Shown: one piece after another, positions 1-8,235 of the stretch
Layout: the number at the start of each line of letters is the position of its first letter
Numbering within the stretch: position 1 is the stretch's first letter
From: Cellulomonas composti
GTDB taxonomy: Bacteria > Actinomycetota > Actinomycetes > Actinomycetales > Cellulomonadaceae
Reading direction: 5' to 3'
DNA length: 64,000 nucleotides
NCBI RefSeq assembly: GCF_007990245.1
Contig: NZ_BJWG01000012.1
Span: 1-64,000, forward strand
The notes under the pieces: generated by a model
The model's input: the letters and a program-made list of their open reading frames with translations, nothing else
Told to the model about the DNA's origin: nothing
The model's database searches: none
Program-made: the position numbers and the translations under genes

Positions 1-4
1 ACGA

Positions 5-221
5 CCGATCCCCGCCGCGCGGGTGGGGTTCTCGTCGCGTGGCGGCGGGCGGTCTACCCGCAGCGGCCGGCCGGCGCGCGGCCTGGTGGGCCGGCGGTGG
101 CTGCGCGCCGCGTGGGTGGAGATCCCGTCGCGTGGCGGCGGGATCTCCACCCACCGCAACCGATCCGCGCTACGCGGGTGGGGTTCTCGTCGCGTGGCGG
201 CGGGAGGTCTACCCGCAGCGG
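5..221. repeat. Hairpin repeat block with a constant loop (3 units)
   Basis: Two 62-bp direct repeats (5-66 and 160-221) differ at only about four positions. Between them lies a third unit (114-152) with perfect 13-bp arms, GGGTGGAGATCCC and GGGATCTCCACCC, around the 13-nt loop GTCGCGTGGCGGC. The same loop sequence occurs in both 62-bp repeats, flanked by G-rich arms that start GCGGGT and end ACCCGC. The loop is constant while the arms vary. The block lies downstream of the ideR-like gene on the minus strand; whatever lies to the left is outside the window. It looks like a REP-type intergenic element. I see no coding sequence in bases 1-253. Confidence 0.7.
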
Positions 222-253
222 GCTCCGGGTGCGGCGTGGGCGGGCGGGGCGGG

Positions 254-940
254 TCAGGCGGTGCGGACGAAGATGTGCCGCGCCACCTCGTCGGGGAGGT
301 CCAGGACCGTGGCGCCGCCGACGGTGCCGACCGTCGTGGTGCCCGCGGAGCGCTCGATCGTGATCTCGACGCCCGGGAGCACGCCGGCGTCGTCGAGCCG
401 CGTCAGCAGCTCGACGTCCACCTGCAGGGGCTCGGCGATGCGCGCGACGACCGCCCGGCCGTCGACGCTCATGTCGACCAGCGCGACCACGCCGTCGAGG
501 AAGCTGACGCGTGTCTGCTCCTCGCCGATCTCGCCGAGGCCGGGGATCGGGTTGCCGTACGGGTCGAAGTGCGGGTGGCCGAGCAGTGCCGCGAGCCGCT
601 TCTCGACGCGCTCGCTCATCACGTGCTCCCAGCGGCACGCCTCCTCGTGGACGTAGGGCCACTCGAGCCCGACGACGTCCGTGAGGAGCCGCTCCGCGAG
701 CCGATGCTTGCGCATGACGCGCGTCGCCTTCGCACGGCCGAGGTCCGTGAGCTCGAGGTGCCGGTCGCCCGTCACGACGACGAGGCCGTCGCGTTCCATG
801 CGCGCGACGGTCTGCGAGACGGTCGGGCCCGAGTGCCCCAGTCGCTCCGCGATCCGAGCGCGCAAGGGCGTGATGCCTTCCTCAGTGAGCTCGTAGACCG
901 TCTTGAGGTACATCTCCGTCGTGTCGATCAGGTCGCTCAC
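254..940 (-). CDS. ideR: Iron-dependent repressor, IdeR/DtxR family
   Basis: A 228-residue metal-activated transcription repressor that controls iron uptake and storage genes. It has an N-terminal winged helix (about 1-70), a dimerisation/metal domain (about 75-140) and a C-terminal SH3-like domain. The metal ligands keep DtxR numbering exactly: Met10, His79, Glu83, His98, Cys102, Glu105 and His106 (motif ACRWEHVMSE). The recognition helix region SGPTVSQTVARMERDG is typical of the family. GTG at 938-940 is chosen because AGGAGG lies just upstream and residue numbering then matches DtxR; an upstream in-frame extension lacks family similarity. It is transcribed away from serC across a 99-bp gap. 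Family assignment is strong; iron rather than manganese specificity is inferred from the IdeR-like sequence. Confidence 0.93.
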   Translation of the reverse strand: MSDLIDTTEMYLKTVYELTEEGITPLRARIAERLGHSGPTVSQTVARMERDGLVVVTGDRHLELTDLGRAKATRVMRKHRLAERLLTDVVGLEWPYVHEEACRWEHVMSERVEKRLAALLGHPHFDPYGNPIPGLGEIGEEQTRVSFLDGVVALVDMSVDGRAVVARIAEPLQVDVELLTRLDDAGVLPGVEITIERSAGTTTVGTVGGATVLDLPDEVARHIFVRTA

Positions 941-1039
941 CGCACTGCCTCCTGGTCCGCTGCCGGCCGCACACCCCGCGACCGCACGGGCCCAGGTTAG
1001 TTGCTCGCCCTGGACGATGTGGGGCCCTATCCTCGCGAC

Positions 1040-2146
1040 GTGCCGATCACCATCCCCGCCGACCTGCTGCCCGTGGACGGGCGCTTCGGTTCTGGCCCCT
1101 CCAAGATCCGTCCCGAGCAGGTCGACGCGCTCGCGTCCGTCGGCCGCACGCTGCTGGGGACCTCCCACCGCCAGGCGCCCGTGCGCGGCGTCGTCGCGCG
1201 TGTCCGCGCCGGCCTGACCGAGCTGCTCGGCCTGCCCGACGGCTACGAGATCGCGCTGGGCAACGGCGGCTCGACGCTGTTCTGGGACGTGGCGACCTGC
1301 TGCCTCGTCGAGCGGCGGGCCGCGCACGGCGTGTTCGGCGAGTTCAGCGCGAAGTTCGCGGCCGCGACCACCGCGGCGCCGTTCCTCGACGAGTCGGTCG
1401 TCACGTCCGCACCGCCCGGTGGCGTCGCGGTGCCGGCACCGCACGACGACGTCGACGTCTACGCGTGGCCGCAGAACGAGACCTCGACCGGCACCATGGC
1501 GCCCGTGAGCCGTGTCGCGGACAACGGGCTCGTCGTGGTCGACGCGACCTCTGCCGCGGGCGGCCTGGACGTCGAGGTGGCGCAGACCGACGTCTACTAC
1601 TTCGCTCCGCAGAAGTCCTTCGCATCGGACGGCGGGCTGTGGCTCGCCGCGCTGTCCCCCGCGGCGGTCGAGCGTGCCGCCCGGGTCGAGCCGACCCGCT
1701 GGGTGCCCGAGAGCCTCTCGCTGACGACCGCGATCACCAACTCACGCCTCGACCAGACCCTCAACACGCCGGCCATCGCGACGCTCGTGCTGCTCGCCGA
1801 GCAGCTCGACTGGATGCTCGAGAACGGCGGTCTGGCGTGGGCGGCCGGCCGCAGCGCGCAGTCGTCGGGGCACGTCTACCGCTGGGCCCAGGAGCGCGAG
1901 TGGGCCACGCCGTTCGTCCCGGACCCGGCTGACCGCTCGGCCGTCGTCGCGACGATCGACCTCGCACCCGAGGTCTCCGCGCCCACGGTCGCGAGCGTGC
2001 TGCGCGCGCACGGGGTCGTCGACGTCGAGCCCTACCGCAAGCTGGGACGCAACCAGCTGCGCATCGCGGTCTACCCGGCGGTGGACCCGCAGGACGTCGT
2101 CGCGCTCACGGCGTGCATCGACCACGTGGTCGCGCACCTCGTCTGA
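1040..2146 (+). CDS. serC: Phosphoserine aminotransferase
   Basis: A 368-residue PLP enzyme that converts 3-phosphohydroxypyruvate and glutamate to phosphoserine and 2-oxoglutarate, the second step of serine synthesis. It belongs to the actinobacterial SerC branch: it opens with the family pattern DGRFGSGPSKIRPEQ, has TSHRQAPV near residue 50, and has the probable Schiff-base lysine in FAPQKSFASDGG. The GTG at 1040 is preferred because homologues begin a few residues before the ADLLPVDGRFGSGPSK block. A strong hairpin terminator follows 16 bp after the stop. It stands alone and is divergent from the iron repressor. Confidence 0.95.
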   Translation: MPITIPADLLPVDGRFGSGPSKIRPEQVDALASVGRTLLGTSHRQAPVRGVVARVRAGLTELLGLPDGYEIALGNGGSTLFWDVATCCLVERRAAHGVFGEFSAKFAAATTAAPFLDESVVTSAPPGGVAVPAPHDDVDVYAWPQNETSTGTMAPVSRVADNGLVVVDATSAAGGLDVEVAQTDVYYFAPQKSFASDGGLWLAALSPAAVERAARVEPTRWVPESLSLTTAITNSRLDQTLNTPAIATLVLLAEQLDWMLENGGLAWAAGRSAQSSGHVYRWAQEREWATPFVPDPADRSAVVATIDLAPEVSAPTVASVLRAHGVVDVEPYRKLGRNQLRIAVYPAVDPQDVVALTACIDHVVAHLV

Positions 2147-2162
2147 CGCGCCTCGCCCGCAC

Positions 2163-2201
2163 ACGACGAAGGTCCGGACCCACGGTCCGGACCTTCGTCG
2201 T
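2163..2201. terminator. Bidirectional hairpin terminator
   Basis: A perfect 18-bp stem, ACGACGAAGGTCCGGACC against its reverse complement, closes over a 3-nt loop (CAC). It lies between the convergent ends of serC and the surface-protein gene. T runs are short, as is usual for intrinsic terminators in GC-rich actinobacteria. Confidence 0.85.
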
Positions 2202-2207
2202 TCAGCC

Positions 2208-2870
2208 TCAGGACGCCTGGTGGCGGCGGCGGGCGAGGAACATCAGGAGGCCACCCACGGCGACCAGACCCGCGCCGGCGATCACGATCGGCATCGTGTT
2301 GCTACCGGTCGAGGACAGCTCCGGCGCCGGCGGCGCCGCGTTGAGCGGGCTCGTGAGGCACTGCGGCGAGGACGGCGGGTAGGTGACGTCGACGGTCATC
2401 TCAGGGTTGACCTCGAACTTCACCTGGGTGTCGGGGCGCACCCAGTCCCACTGGTCACCCTCGACCCAGGTGCCGTCGGGCAGCAGCGTCCAGCCCGGCC
2501 AGTCGACGGCGTTCCCGTTGTCGTCGACCACGGCGCCGGGCCACAGCACCGTGCCGGTCAGCGGCAGGTCGGACTGCACGAAGTCGGCGCCGCCCGGGTT
2601 GATCCAGGTGATCGTGACGGTCGTGTTCGGCGACCCGATCGCCTTGACCGCGTAGCTGAGCTTCGGCACGTCGTTGTCGCAGAAGGGCTTGAGGAGCTGG
2701 ATCTGCAGCTCACACGGCCCTGGGGGGCCGTAGTCGTCCGAGTCCTGCAGGCATCCGTACTCCTGGGACGGACTGGGGGACGGCGTCGCGGACGTCGCTA
2801 CGGTGGCGCCGCCCAGGATCGTCCACGCCGCGAAGACCACGACGAGAAGCGCCTTGACGAAACGGCTCAT
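2208..2870 (-). CDS. Secreted sortase-anchored surface protein (LSSTG motif)
   Basis: A 220-residue protein with an N-terminal signal peptide (about 1-28, hydrophobic run ALLVVVFAAWTILGG). The extracellular domain has Cys40, Cys53, Cys64 and Cys170, and may form disulphides. The C-terminal sorting signal is LSSTG near 193, followed by a transmembrane stretch and the basic tail ARRRHQAS. LSSTG resembles the LAxTG-type signals of actinobacterial class E sortases more than canonical LPxTG. No sortase is encoded in the window. The ATG at 2868-2870 is preceded by GAGGTGG. The external domain is not one I recognise, so the function is unknown. It converges on serC at a shared terminator. Confidence 0.8.
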   Translation of the reverse strand: MSRFVKALLVVVFAAWTILGGATVATSATPSPSPSQEYGCLQDSDDYGPPGPCELQIQLLKPFCDNDVPKLSYAVKAIGSPNTTVTITWINPGGADFVQSDLPLTGTVLWPGAVVDDNGNAVDWPGWTLLPDGTWVEGDQWDWVRPDTQVKFEVNPEMTVDVTYPPSSPQCLTSPLNAAPPAPELSSTGSNTMPIVIAGAGLVAVGGLLMFLARRRHQAS

Positions 2871-3002
2871 CGGACAAGCACCACCTCAGGATGATTCGGA
2901 CATATCGGATGGGCCCATCTTGCCCCGTGCGCAACCCCGCAGACAGCGACAGATCGGGTGATTTCGGACGCCGTTCGGGTGAACGTGTCGCTCGCACGCG
3001 TC

Positions 3003-4811
3003 CTACTGACAGGTGACGGCCACATGCCCCGGGCGATCGGCGGTCGGCGTCGTCCACACGTCGACCCGGCCGTCGACCACCGGGACGGTGGCGAGGTAGG
3101 TCACGGACTCGCCCGGTGCGAGCAACGACGACACCTGCTGGACCGGTCGGCCCGCCTCGGACGCCGCCCGTCCGGCGAAGCCGTCGCCCGTGCGCAGCGT
3201 CGGCAGCTCGGTGCCCTGCGGGCCGAACACGGTCACCCGCGTGGCGAGCCAGCCGCGCGGGACGCTCTCCTCACGCGTCCCGAGGATCTCGTCGCGCCAC
3301 GTCAGCAGGTCCGCGGGCGGGTCGTACGCCAACGCGATCCGCACGGTCGCCGTCGGTGCCGCGCCCGAGCACTCCAGATCCTCGACCGTGACATCGGCGG
3401 TGAGGTCGTAGTCCAGCTTGCCGGCGGTCGCGTCGTCGAGGAACACGCCCACGCTCGCGCCGTCCTGCCCGGACAGGAACGCGCCGCCGAGCGTCGTCGC
3501 GGCGAGCGTCGCCTGCTCGTCGGGATCGGCCGACCACACCCGCACGCGGCGCTGGTCGGTCGCCTCGAGCGCGGCGCTCACGACCTCGTCGGACTCGCCC
3601 GCGCCGCTCGCGACCGCGGCGAGCAACCCGGCGGCCACGGACGCGAAGTACTCGTCGGCCGCGGCGTCGTCAGGGGCCTCGAGGTACACACCGCGCAGCG
3701 TGCGCTGCAGGAAGTCCTTGCTGTCCACGACCGTCCCGTCGGGCAGCGCGAGCGGACCGGTCGCCTCGAGCATGAGCTGCACCGCCACGGGGTCGAGCGC
3801 GAGCACCGCGTCGACGTCGGGCCCGCCGTCCGCGAGCCACAGCTCACGCGCGAGCTGAGCGGTGCGCGGGAAGTCCGGCGTCATGACGGTGTCCTGGATC
3901 CAGCGGCCCACGTTCTCGCCCTGGACGTCGACCTCGTCGGCGGTGAGCGCGACCACGGGCTCGTCGGGGTGCGCGACGTGCCGCGCCGCCTTCTGCTGCA
4001 CGAGCGTCACCTCCCCGTCGTCCACCCGGACGACGAGCGCGCTCCCGACGATGCCGCCCGCGCTGCGCAGCTCGGCCGAGTTGAGCGCGAGCACGAGGTA
4101 CGTGCGCGGTTCGTCGGCGCCCAGCATCCCCGGCATCAGGGCCGCGGTCGTCGCGGCCGAGGTCAGCGTCGAGGACGCCTCGTCGAGGGCGTCGTCGACC
4201 GTCACGACCGCGTCACGCAGGGGTCCGACGAGGGGGCCGCGGTCGATCGCAGCGACCCGGCCCGCCGCGTCGGTGGCGATCTGCGCCGAGGACGCGAGCG
4301 GCGCCTGCACGGCGCTCATCGCCGCGAGGTCGATGCGGCCGTCGGCGCCGCGCAATCCGTCGCCCGTGAGCAGCGCGCCCGCGTCCTCCGCGGCCGGCAG
4401 GGCGCCGACGGCGACGTCGTCGAGCGACTGCGCGACGGTTCGGACCGCGACGAGCTGCGCGCCGAGCCACGGCGCGTGCTCGGCAAGGCTCCAGACCGGG
4501 TCCTCCACGCGCTCACGGGCCCGCGCGGTGGCGTCCTGCACCGCCGGCAGCCGCTCGTCGATGGCCTGGAGCTGCGCGAGCCCGTGCTCGGCCGTGACGT
4601 CGTCGAGCTGGACCCGGGCGTCCTGGAGCGCGTTCACCGCGCCGTACGCGCGGTAGCCCACCCAGGCGAGCGCCGCCACCAGTGCGACGACGACGAGCAC
4701 GAACCCGAGCGCGACCGCACGCCCCCGTCGGCGGCGCGGGCGGGGTGCCGCGGCCGCGGGCGCCTCGGGCGCGTCCGGTGCCGCCGGCGCAGACTCCACC
4801 CCGGTCGTCAT
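3003..4811 (-). CDS. DUF4012 membrane-anchored envelope protein
   Basis: A 602-residue protein with a short basic, Ala/Pro-rich cytoplasmic tail, one transmembrane helix (about 33-55, ALGFVLVVVALVAALAWVGY) and a large extracytoplasmic DUF4012 region. The motif YLVLALNSAELRSAGGIVGS near residue 240 is typical of DUF4012, a family often encoded near exopolysaccharide genes. The biochemical role is not known. It is monocistronic, separated by 106 bp from the MFS gene. No clear Shine-Dalgarno precedes the ATG at 4809-4811, so it may be leaderless or weakly translated. Confidence 0.85.
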   Translation of the reverse strand: MTTGVESAPAAPDAPEAPAAAAPRPRRRRGRAVALGFVLVVVALVAALAWVGYRAYGAVNALQDARVQLDDVTAEHGLAQLQAIDERLPAVQDATARARERVEDPVWSLAEHAPWLGAQLVAVRTVAQSLDDVAVGALPAAEDAGALLTGDGLRGADGRIDLAAMSAVQAPLASSAQIATDAAGRVAAIDRGPLVGPLRDAVVTVDDALDEASSTLTSAATTAALMPGMLGADEPRTYLVLALNSAELRSAGGIVGSALVVRVDDGEVTLVQQKAARHVAHPDEPVVALTADEVDVQGENVGRWIQDTVMTPDFPRTAQLARELWLADGGPDVDAVLALDPVAVQLMLEATGPLALPDGTVVDSKDFLQRTLRGVYLEAPDDAAADEYFASVAAGLLAAVASGAGESDEVVSAALEATDQRRVRVWSADPDEQATLAATTLGGAFLSGQDGASVGVFLDDATAGKLDYDLTADVTVEDLECSGAAPTATVRIALAYDPPADLLTWRDEILGTREESVPRGWLATRVTVFGPQGTELPTLRTGDGFAGRAASEAGRPVQQVSSLLAPGESVTYLATVPVVDGRVDVWTTPTADRPGHVAVTCQ

Positions 4812-4917
4812 GCGGCGATCGTGACATACCGGACACTGCGCATCCGCGCTCGCGCACGTGATTCACCCTGGTCCCCCGCTCACGGTTCACCCGCTCGGCG
4901 GCACCGTGGCCGGCGGA

Positions 4918-6237
4918 TCAGGCCGCGGTGAGGGCGTCCGACGCCTCCTGCGCGCCGGCCCGCGCGAGCGCGGCCTCCCGCTCGACCACGGGGTGCACGA
5001 CCTCGAGGTGCGGCCGGCTCAGGTGGTAGCGCACGCGCACGTCCCAGGCCCGCCGGGCCCAGATCGCGGCTCCGGTCGCGACGAGCAGCGCGGAGATCGA
5101 GCCGACGCCGATCGCCCACCGGGCGCCGAACGTCTCACCGATCCAGCCGACGATCGGCGAACCCACGGGGGTCGCACCGAGGAAGACCATCATGTAGAGC
5201 GCCATGACGCGGCCGCGCATCTCGGGCGACGTGGTGAGCTGGATGGTCGCGTTCGCCGCGGTCATCATCGTGAGCGAGGCGAGCCCGACGGGGATGCACG
5301 CGATCGCGAACGACGGGTACGTGGGCATGAGCGCCATGACGCCCGTCGCGATGCCGAACCCGAACGCCGCACCGATGACGAGCCGCACGCGCGGCTGCTC
5401 CCGCCGGGCGGCGAGCAGCGCACCCGCGAGCGAGCCGATCGCGAGCACCGACCCGAGGATCCCGTACTCCCCCGCACCCTTGCCGAACTCGGTGCTCGCC
5501 ATCATGGCGCTCGTGAGCTGGAAGTTGAGGCCGAAGGTCGACACGACGCCGACCACCACCATGATCACGATGATGTCCGTGCGGTGCCGCACGTAGCGCA
5601 TGCCCTCGCGGATCTGTCCCTTGGCGCGGGGCGCGCTCGGCATCCGCTGCAGCTCGGAGGCGCGCATCTGCGTGAGCGCGAAGATCGTCGCACCGAACGT
5701 CACGGCGTTGATGAGGAAGACCCAGCCGGTGCCGACGGCCGCGATGAGCAGGCCCGCGACACCGGGGCCGATCAGCCGCGCCGCGTTGAACGACGCGCTG
5801 TTGAGGCCGACGGCGTTCGACAGCCGTTCCGGCGGCACCAGCTCGGCGACGAACGTCTGGCGGACCGGTCCGTCGATCGCGGTCACGCAGCCGAGCGCCA
5901 GCGCGAAGACGTACACGTGCCACAGCTGCGCATGGCCGGAGAGCACGAGCGCGCCGAGGCCCGCCGCGAGCACGCCCTGCGCGACCTGCGTCGCCATCAG
6001 CAGCTTGCGCCGGTCGAGCCGGTCGGCGAGCACGCCCGCCCACGCGGACAGGAAGAGCACCGGCGCGAACTGCAGCGCTGTCGTGATGCCGACCGCGACG
6101 CCCGACTGGTCGGACAGCTGCGTGAGCACGAGCCAGTCCTGCGCGACGCGCTGCATCCAGGTGCCGACGTTCGCGACGAGCGCGCCGGCGAACCACAGCC
6201 GGTAGTTGAAGAGGCGGAGCGAGGCGAACGTCGTCAC
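4918..6237 (-). CDS. MFS efflux transporter
   Basis: A 439-residue major facilitator with about 12 hydrophobic segments, of the MFS_3/EntS-like type. It begins FASLRLFNYRLWFAGALVAN, and the loop after the second helix carries the family pattern GVLADRLDRRKLL. The GTG at 6235-6237 overlaps the marR stop codon (GTGA), so the pair is translationally coupled. The MarR partner implies drug or toxic-metabolite export; the substrate cannot be read from sequence. The region upstream of this GTG in the same frame has no transporter similarity and is the marR gene read out of frame. Confidence 0.9.
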   Translation of the reverse strand: MTTFASLRLFNYRLWFAGALVANVGTWMQRVAQDWLVLTQLSDQSGVAVGITTALQFAPVLFLSAWAGVLADRLDRRKLLMATQVAQGVLAAGLGALVLSGHAQLWHVYVFALALGCVTAIDGPVRQTFVAELVPPERLSNAVGLNSASFNAARLIGPGVAGLLIAAVGTGWVFLINAVTFGATIFALTQMRASELQRMPSAPRAKGQIREGMRYVRHRTDIIVIMVVVGVVSTFGLNFQLTSAMMASTEFGKGAGEYGILGSVLAIGSLAGALLAARREQPRVRLVIGAAFGFGIATGVMALMPTYPSFAIACIPVGLASLTMMTAANATIQLTTSPEMRGRVMALYMMVFLGATPVGSPIVGWIGETFGARWAIGVGSISALLVATGAAIWARRAWDVRVRYHLSRPHLEVVHPVVEREAALARAGAQEASDALTAA

Positions 6238-6704
6238 GAGGTCGCGATCCTGCGCAGCAGCGCGGCGGCCTCGACGAGCAGCGCCTTCTCGTCGGGCGTG
6301 AGGGTCTCGAGGCGGGCCGCGAGCCAGACGAGACGGCGGTGCCGCGTCTCGGCGACCTCCTCCACCCCGGCCTGGGTGAGCGAGACGACGACGGCGCGTC
6401 CGTCGGTCGGGTGGTCGTCCTTGCGGACCAGGCCACGCTCGACGAGGCAGCCGACCGTCCGCGTCATCGCGGGCGGCTGGATCCGTTCGAGCTCGGCGAG
6501 CTGACCCGGCGTGAGCGAGCCGTGCTTGGACAGCCACATCAGCGCGCTGTACTGCGGGTCGCTGAGCGCCGCGCTGCCGCGCTCGGCGCGGATCCGGCGC
6601 GACGCGACGGCGATCGCCCCGCGCAGCTCGCCCGCCAGCTCGAGCACCGCGGCGTCGGAGGTCGACGACGGCGACGGTGCGGGGCCGGCGGGGGTGGACG
6701 ACAT
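6234..6704 (-). CDS. MarR-family transcription regulator
   Basis: A 156-residue winged-helix repressor. The helix-turn-helix region LTPGQLAELERIQPPAMTRT and the wing KDDHPTDGRAVVVSLT (DxRxxxxxLT pattern) are MarR hallmarks. It is the first gene of a two-gene operon with the MFS efflux pump, overlapping it by 4 bases. A near-perfect palindrome 16 bp upstream of the ATG is the probable autoregulatory operator. It likely represses its own operon until a ligand binds; the ligand is unknown. Confidence 0.92.
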   Translation of the reverse strand: MSSTPAGPAPSPSSTSDAAVLELAGELRGAIAVASRRIRAERGSAALSDPQYSALMWLSKHGSLTPGQLAELERIQPPAMTRTVGCLVERGLVRKDDHPTDGRAVVVSLTQAGVEEVAETRHRRLVWLAARLETLTPDEKALLVEAAALLRRIATS

Positions 6705-6719
6705 GGTCGTTACCCTACA

Positions 6720-6738
6720 TCATTACCTGAAGTAATGA
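6720..6738. promoter_or_regulatory. Probable MarR operator
   Basis: TCATTACCTGAAGTAATGA is an inverted repeat with 7-bp arms and a 5-bp spacer, 16 bp upstream of the marR start. It is AT-rich in a GC-saturated region. Core and placement match MarR-family autoregulatory sites, which are 16-20 bp palindromes overlapping the promoter. Confidence 0.75.
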
Positions 6739-6777
6739 GATGGGATCTCGGTCACGGTCGTCGGGCCGGTGCGGACC

Positions 6778-8103
6778 TCACGGCCGCCCGAGCGCGCGGT
6801 ACGTCCAGCCGGCCGCGCGCCAGTGCGCGGGGTCCAGCACGTTGCGGCCGTCGAGCAGGTTGCGGTGCGCCACCACGGCGGCCAGCGCGTCGGGCTCGAG
6901 CGCGCGGTACTGCGCCCACTCGGTCGCGAGCAGCACGACGTCGGCGTCCTGCGCCGCCGTCAGCACGTCGTCGGCGTAGTGCAGGTTCGGCCACTTCGCG
7001 CGCGCGTTCGCCACACCCTGCGGGTCCGTGACGACGACGTGCGCGCCCTGCTTCTCGAGGCCGTCCGCGACGGACAGCGCCGGGGAGTCGCGGATGTCGT
7101 CGGAGTCAGGCTTGAACGTGGCACCCAGCACCGCGACGCGCTTGCCCGTGAGCGACCCGCCGACGACCTCGCGTGCGAGCTCGACCATCCGCTCGCGCCG
7201 CCGGATGTTGATCGAGTCGACCTCGCGCAGGAACGTGAGCGCCTGGTCCACGCCGAGCTCGCCGGCGCGCGCCATGAACGCGCGGATGTCCTTGGGCAGG
7301 CAGCCGCCGCCGAAGCCGAGGCCCGCGTTGAGGAAGCGCCGGCCGATGCGGTTGTCGTAGCCGATCGCGTCGGCGAGCCGGGTGACGTCGGCGCCGGTCG
7401 CCTCGCACAGCTCGGCCATCGCGTTGATGAACGAGATCTTCGTCGCGAGGAAGGAGTTCGCGGCGACCTTCACGAGCTGCGCGGTCGCGTAGTCCGTCAC
7501 GACGAGCGGCGTCTCGTCGGCCAGCGGAGTCGCGTACACCTCGTCGAGCGCCGCGCGGGCGGCCTCGCCGGCCGGGGTGACCACCCCGTCGTCGTCGGTC
7601 GGCAGGCCGTACACCAGCCGGTCGGGGTGCAGCGTGTCGTTCACCGCGAACCCCTCGCGCAGGAACTCGGGGTTCCAGACCAGCGTCGCGCCCGTCGGCT
7701 CGACGAGCTGCGCCAGGCGCTCCGCGGTACCGACCGGCACCGTCGACTTGCCGGCGACGACGTCACCCGGGCGCAGGTACGGCAGGAGCGCCGTGACCGA
7801 CGCGTCCACGTACGTGAGGTCGGCGCGGAACTCACCGGCCATCTGCGGCGTGCCCACGCACACGAAGTGCACCTTGGCGCCCGCGACAGCGGCGATGTCG
7901 GTGCCGAAGGTCAGCCCGCCGGCCGCGCCGGCCTCGGTCAGCAGCTCGGGCAGGCCCGGCTCGAAGAACGGTGCGCGTCCGGCCCGCAGCAGCGCGACCT
8001 TCGCCTCGTCGACGTCGATCCCGACCACCTCGTGGCCGAGCGACGCCATCGCGGCGGCGTGCACCGCACCCAGATAGCCACAGCCGATGACGCTGACGCG
8101 CAT
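6778..8103 (-). CDS. ugd: UDP-glucose 6-dehydrogenase
   Basis: A 441-residue NAD-dependent enzyme that oxidises UDP-glucose to UDP-glucuronate in two steps, supplying uronic acid for polysaccharides. The N-terminal Rossmann motif is VIGCGYLGAVHA, the central domain has GKSTVPVGTAE, and the catalytic cysteine lies in GFGGGCLPKD. The C-terminal domain has LGATFKPDSDDIRDSPA. Length and motif order fit the UDP-glucose/GDP-mannose dehydrogenase family, and the motif details favour UDP-glucose. It starts at ATG 8101-8103. With the rml genes nearby, it points to surface polysaccharide synthesis. Confidence 0.92.
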   Translation of the reverse strand: MRVSVIGCGYLGAVHAAAMASLGHEVVGIDVDEAKVALLRAGRAPFFEPGLPELLTEAGAAGGLTFGTDIAAVAGAKVHFVCVGTPQMAGEFRADLTYVDASVTALLPYLRPGDVVAGKSTVPVGTAERLAQLVEPTGATLVWNPEFLREGFAVNDTLHPDRLVYGLPTDDDGVVTPAGEAARAALDEVYATPLADETPLVVTDYATAQLVKVAANSFLATKISFINAMAELCEATGADVTRLADAIGYDNRIGRRFLNAGLGFGGGCLPKDIRAFMARAGELGVDQALTFLREVDSINIRRRERMVELAREVVGGSLTGKRVAVLGATFKPDSDDIRDSPALSVADGLEKQGAHVVVTDPQGVANARAKWPNLHYADDVLTAAQDADVVLLATEWAQYRALEPDALAAVVAHRNLLDGRNVLDPAHWRAAGWTYRALGRP

Positions 8104-8190
8104 GGACCCACCTTCTCGACGATGCGGACTGCCGCGACGACTCTACCGGCGGCCCGCGCCACGCTCGTCGTCGGAGGTCCCGCGAACGAA

Positions 8191-8222
8191 CGGCGGGCCG
8201 CCCCCGAGGGGACGGCCCGCCG
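8191..8222 (-). terminator. Terminator downstream of the purine permease gene
   Basis: Ten-bp arms CGGCGGGCCG and CGGCCCGCCG enclose a 12-nt loop that can itself pair partly (CCCC with GGGG). It lies 14 bp beyond the permease stop codon on the minus strand and upstream of ugd, so it should insulate ugd from read-through. Confidence 0.7.
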
Positions 8223-8235
8223 CGGCAGGACGGGA

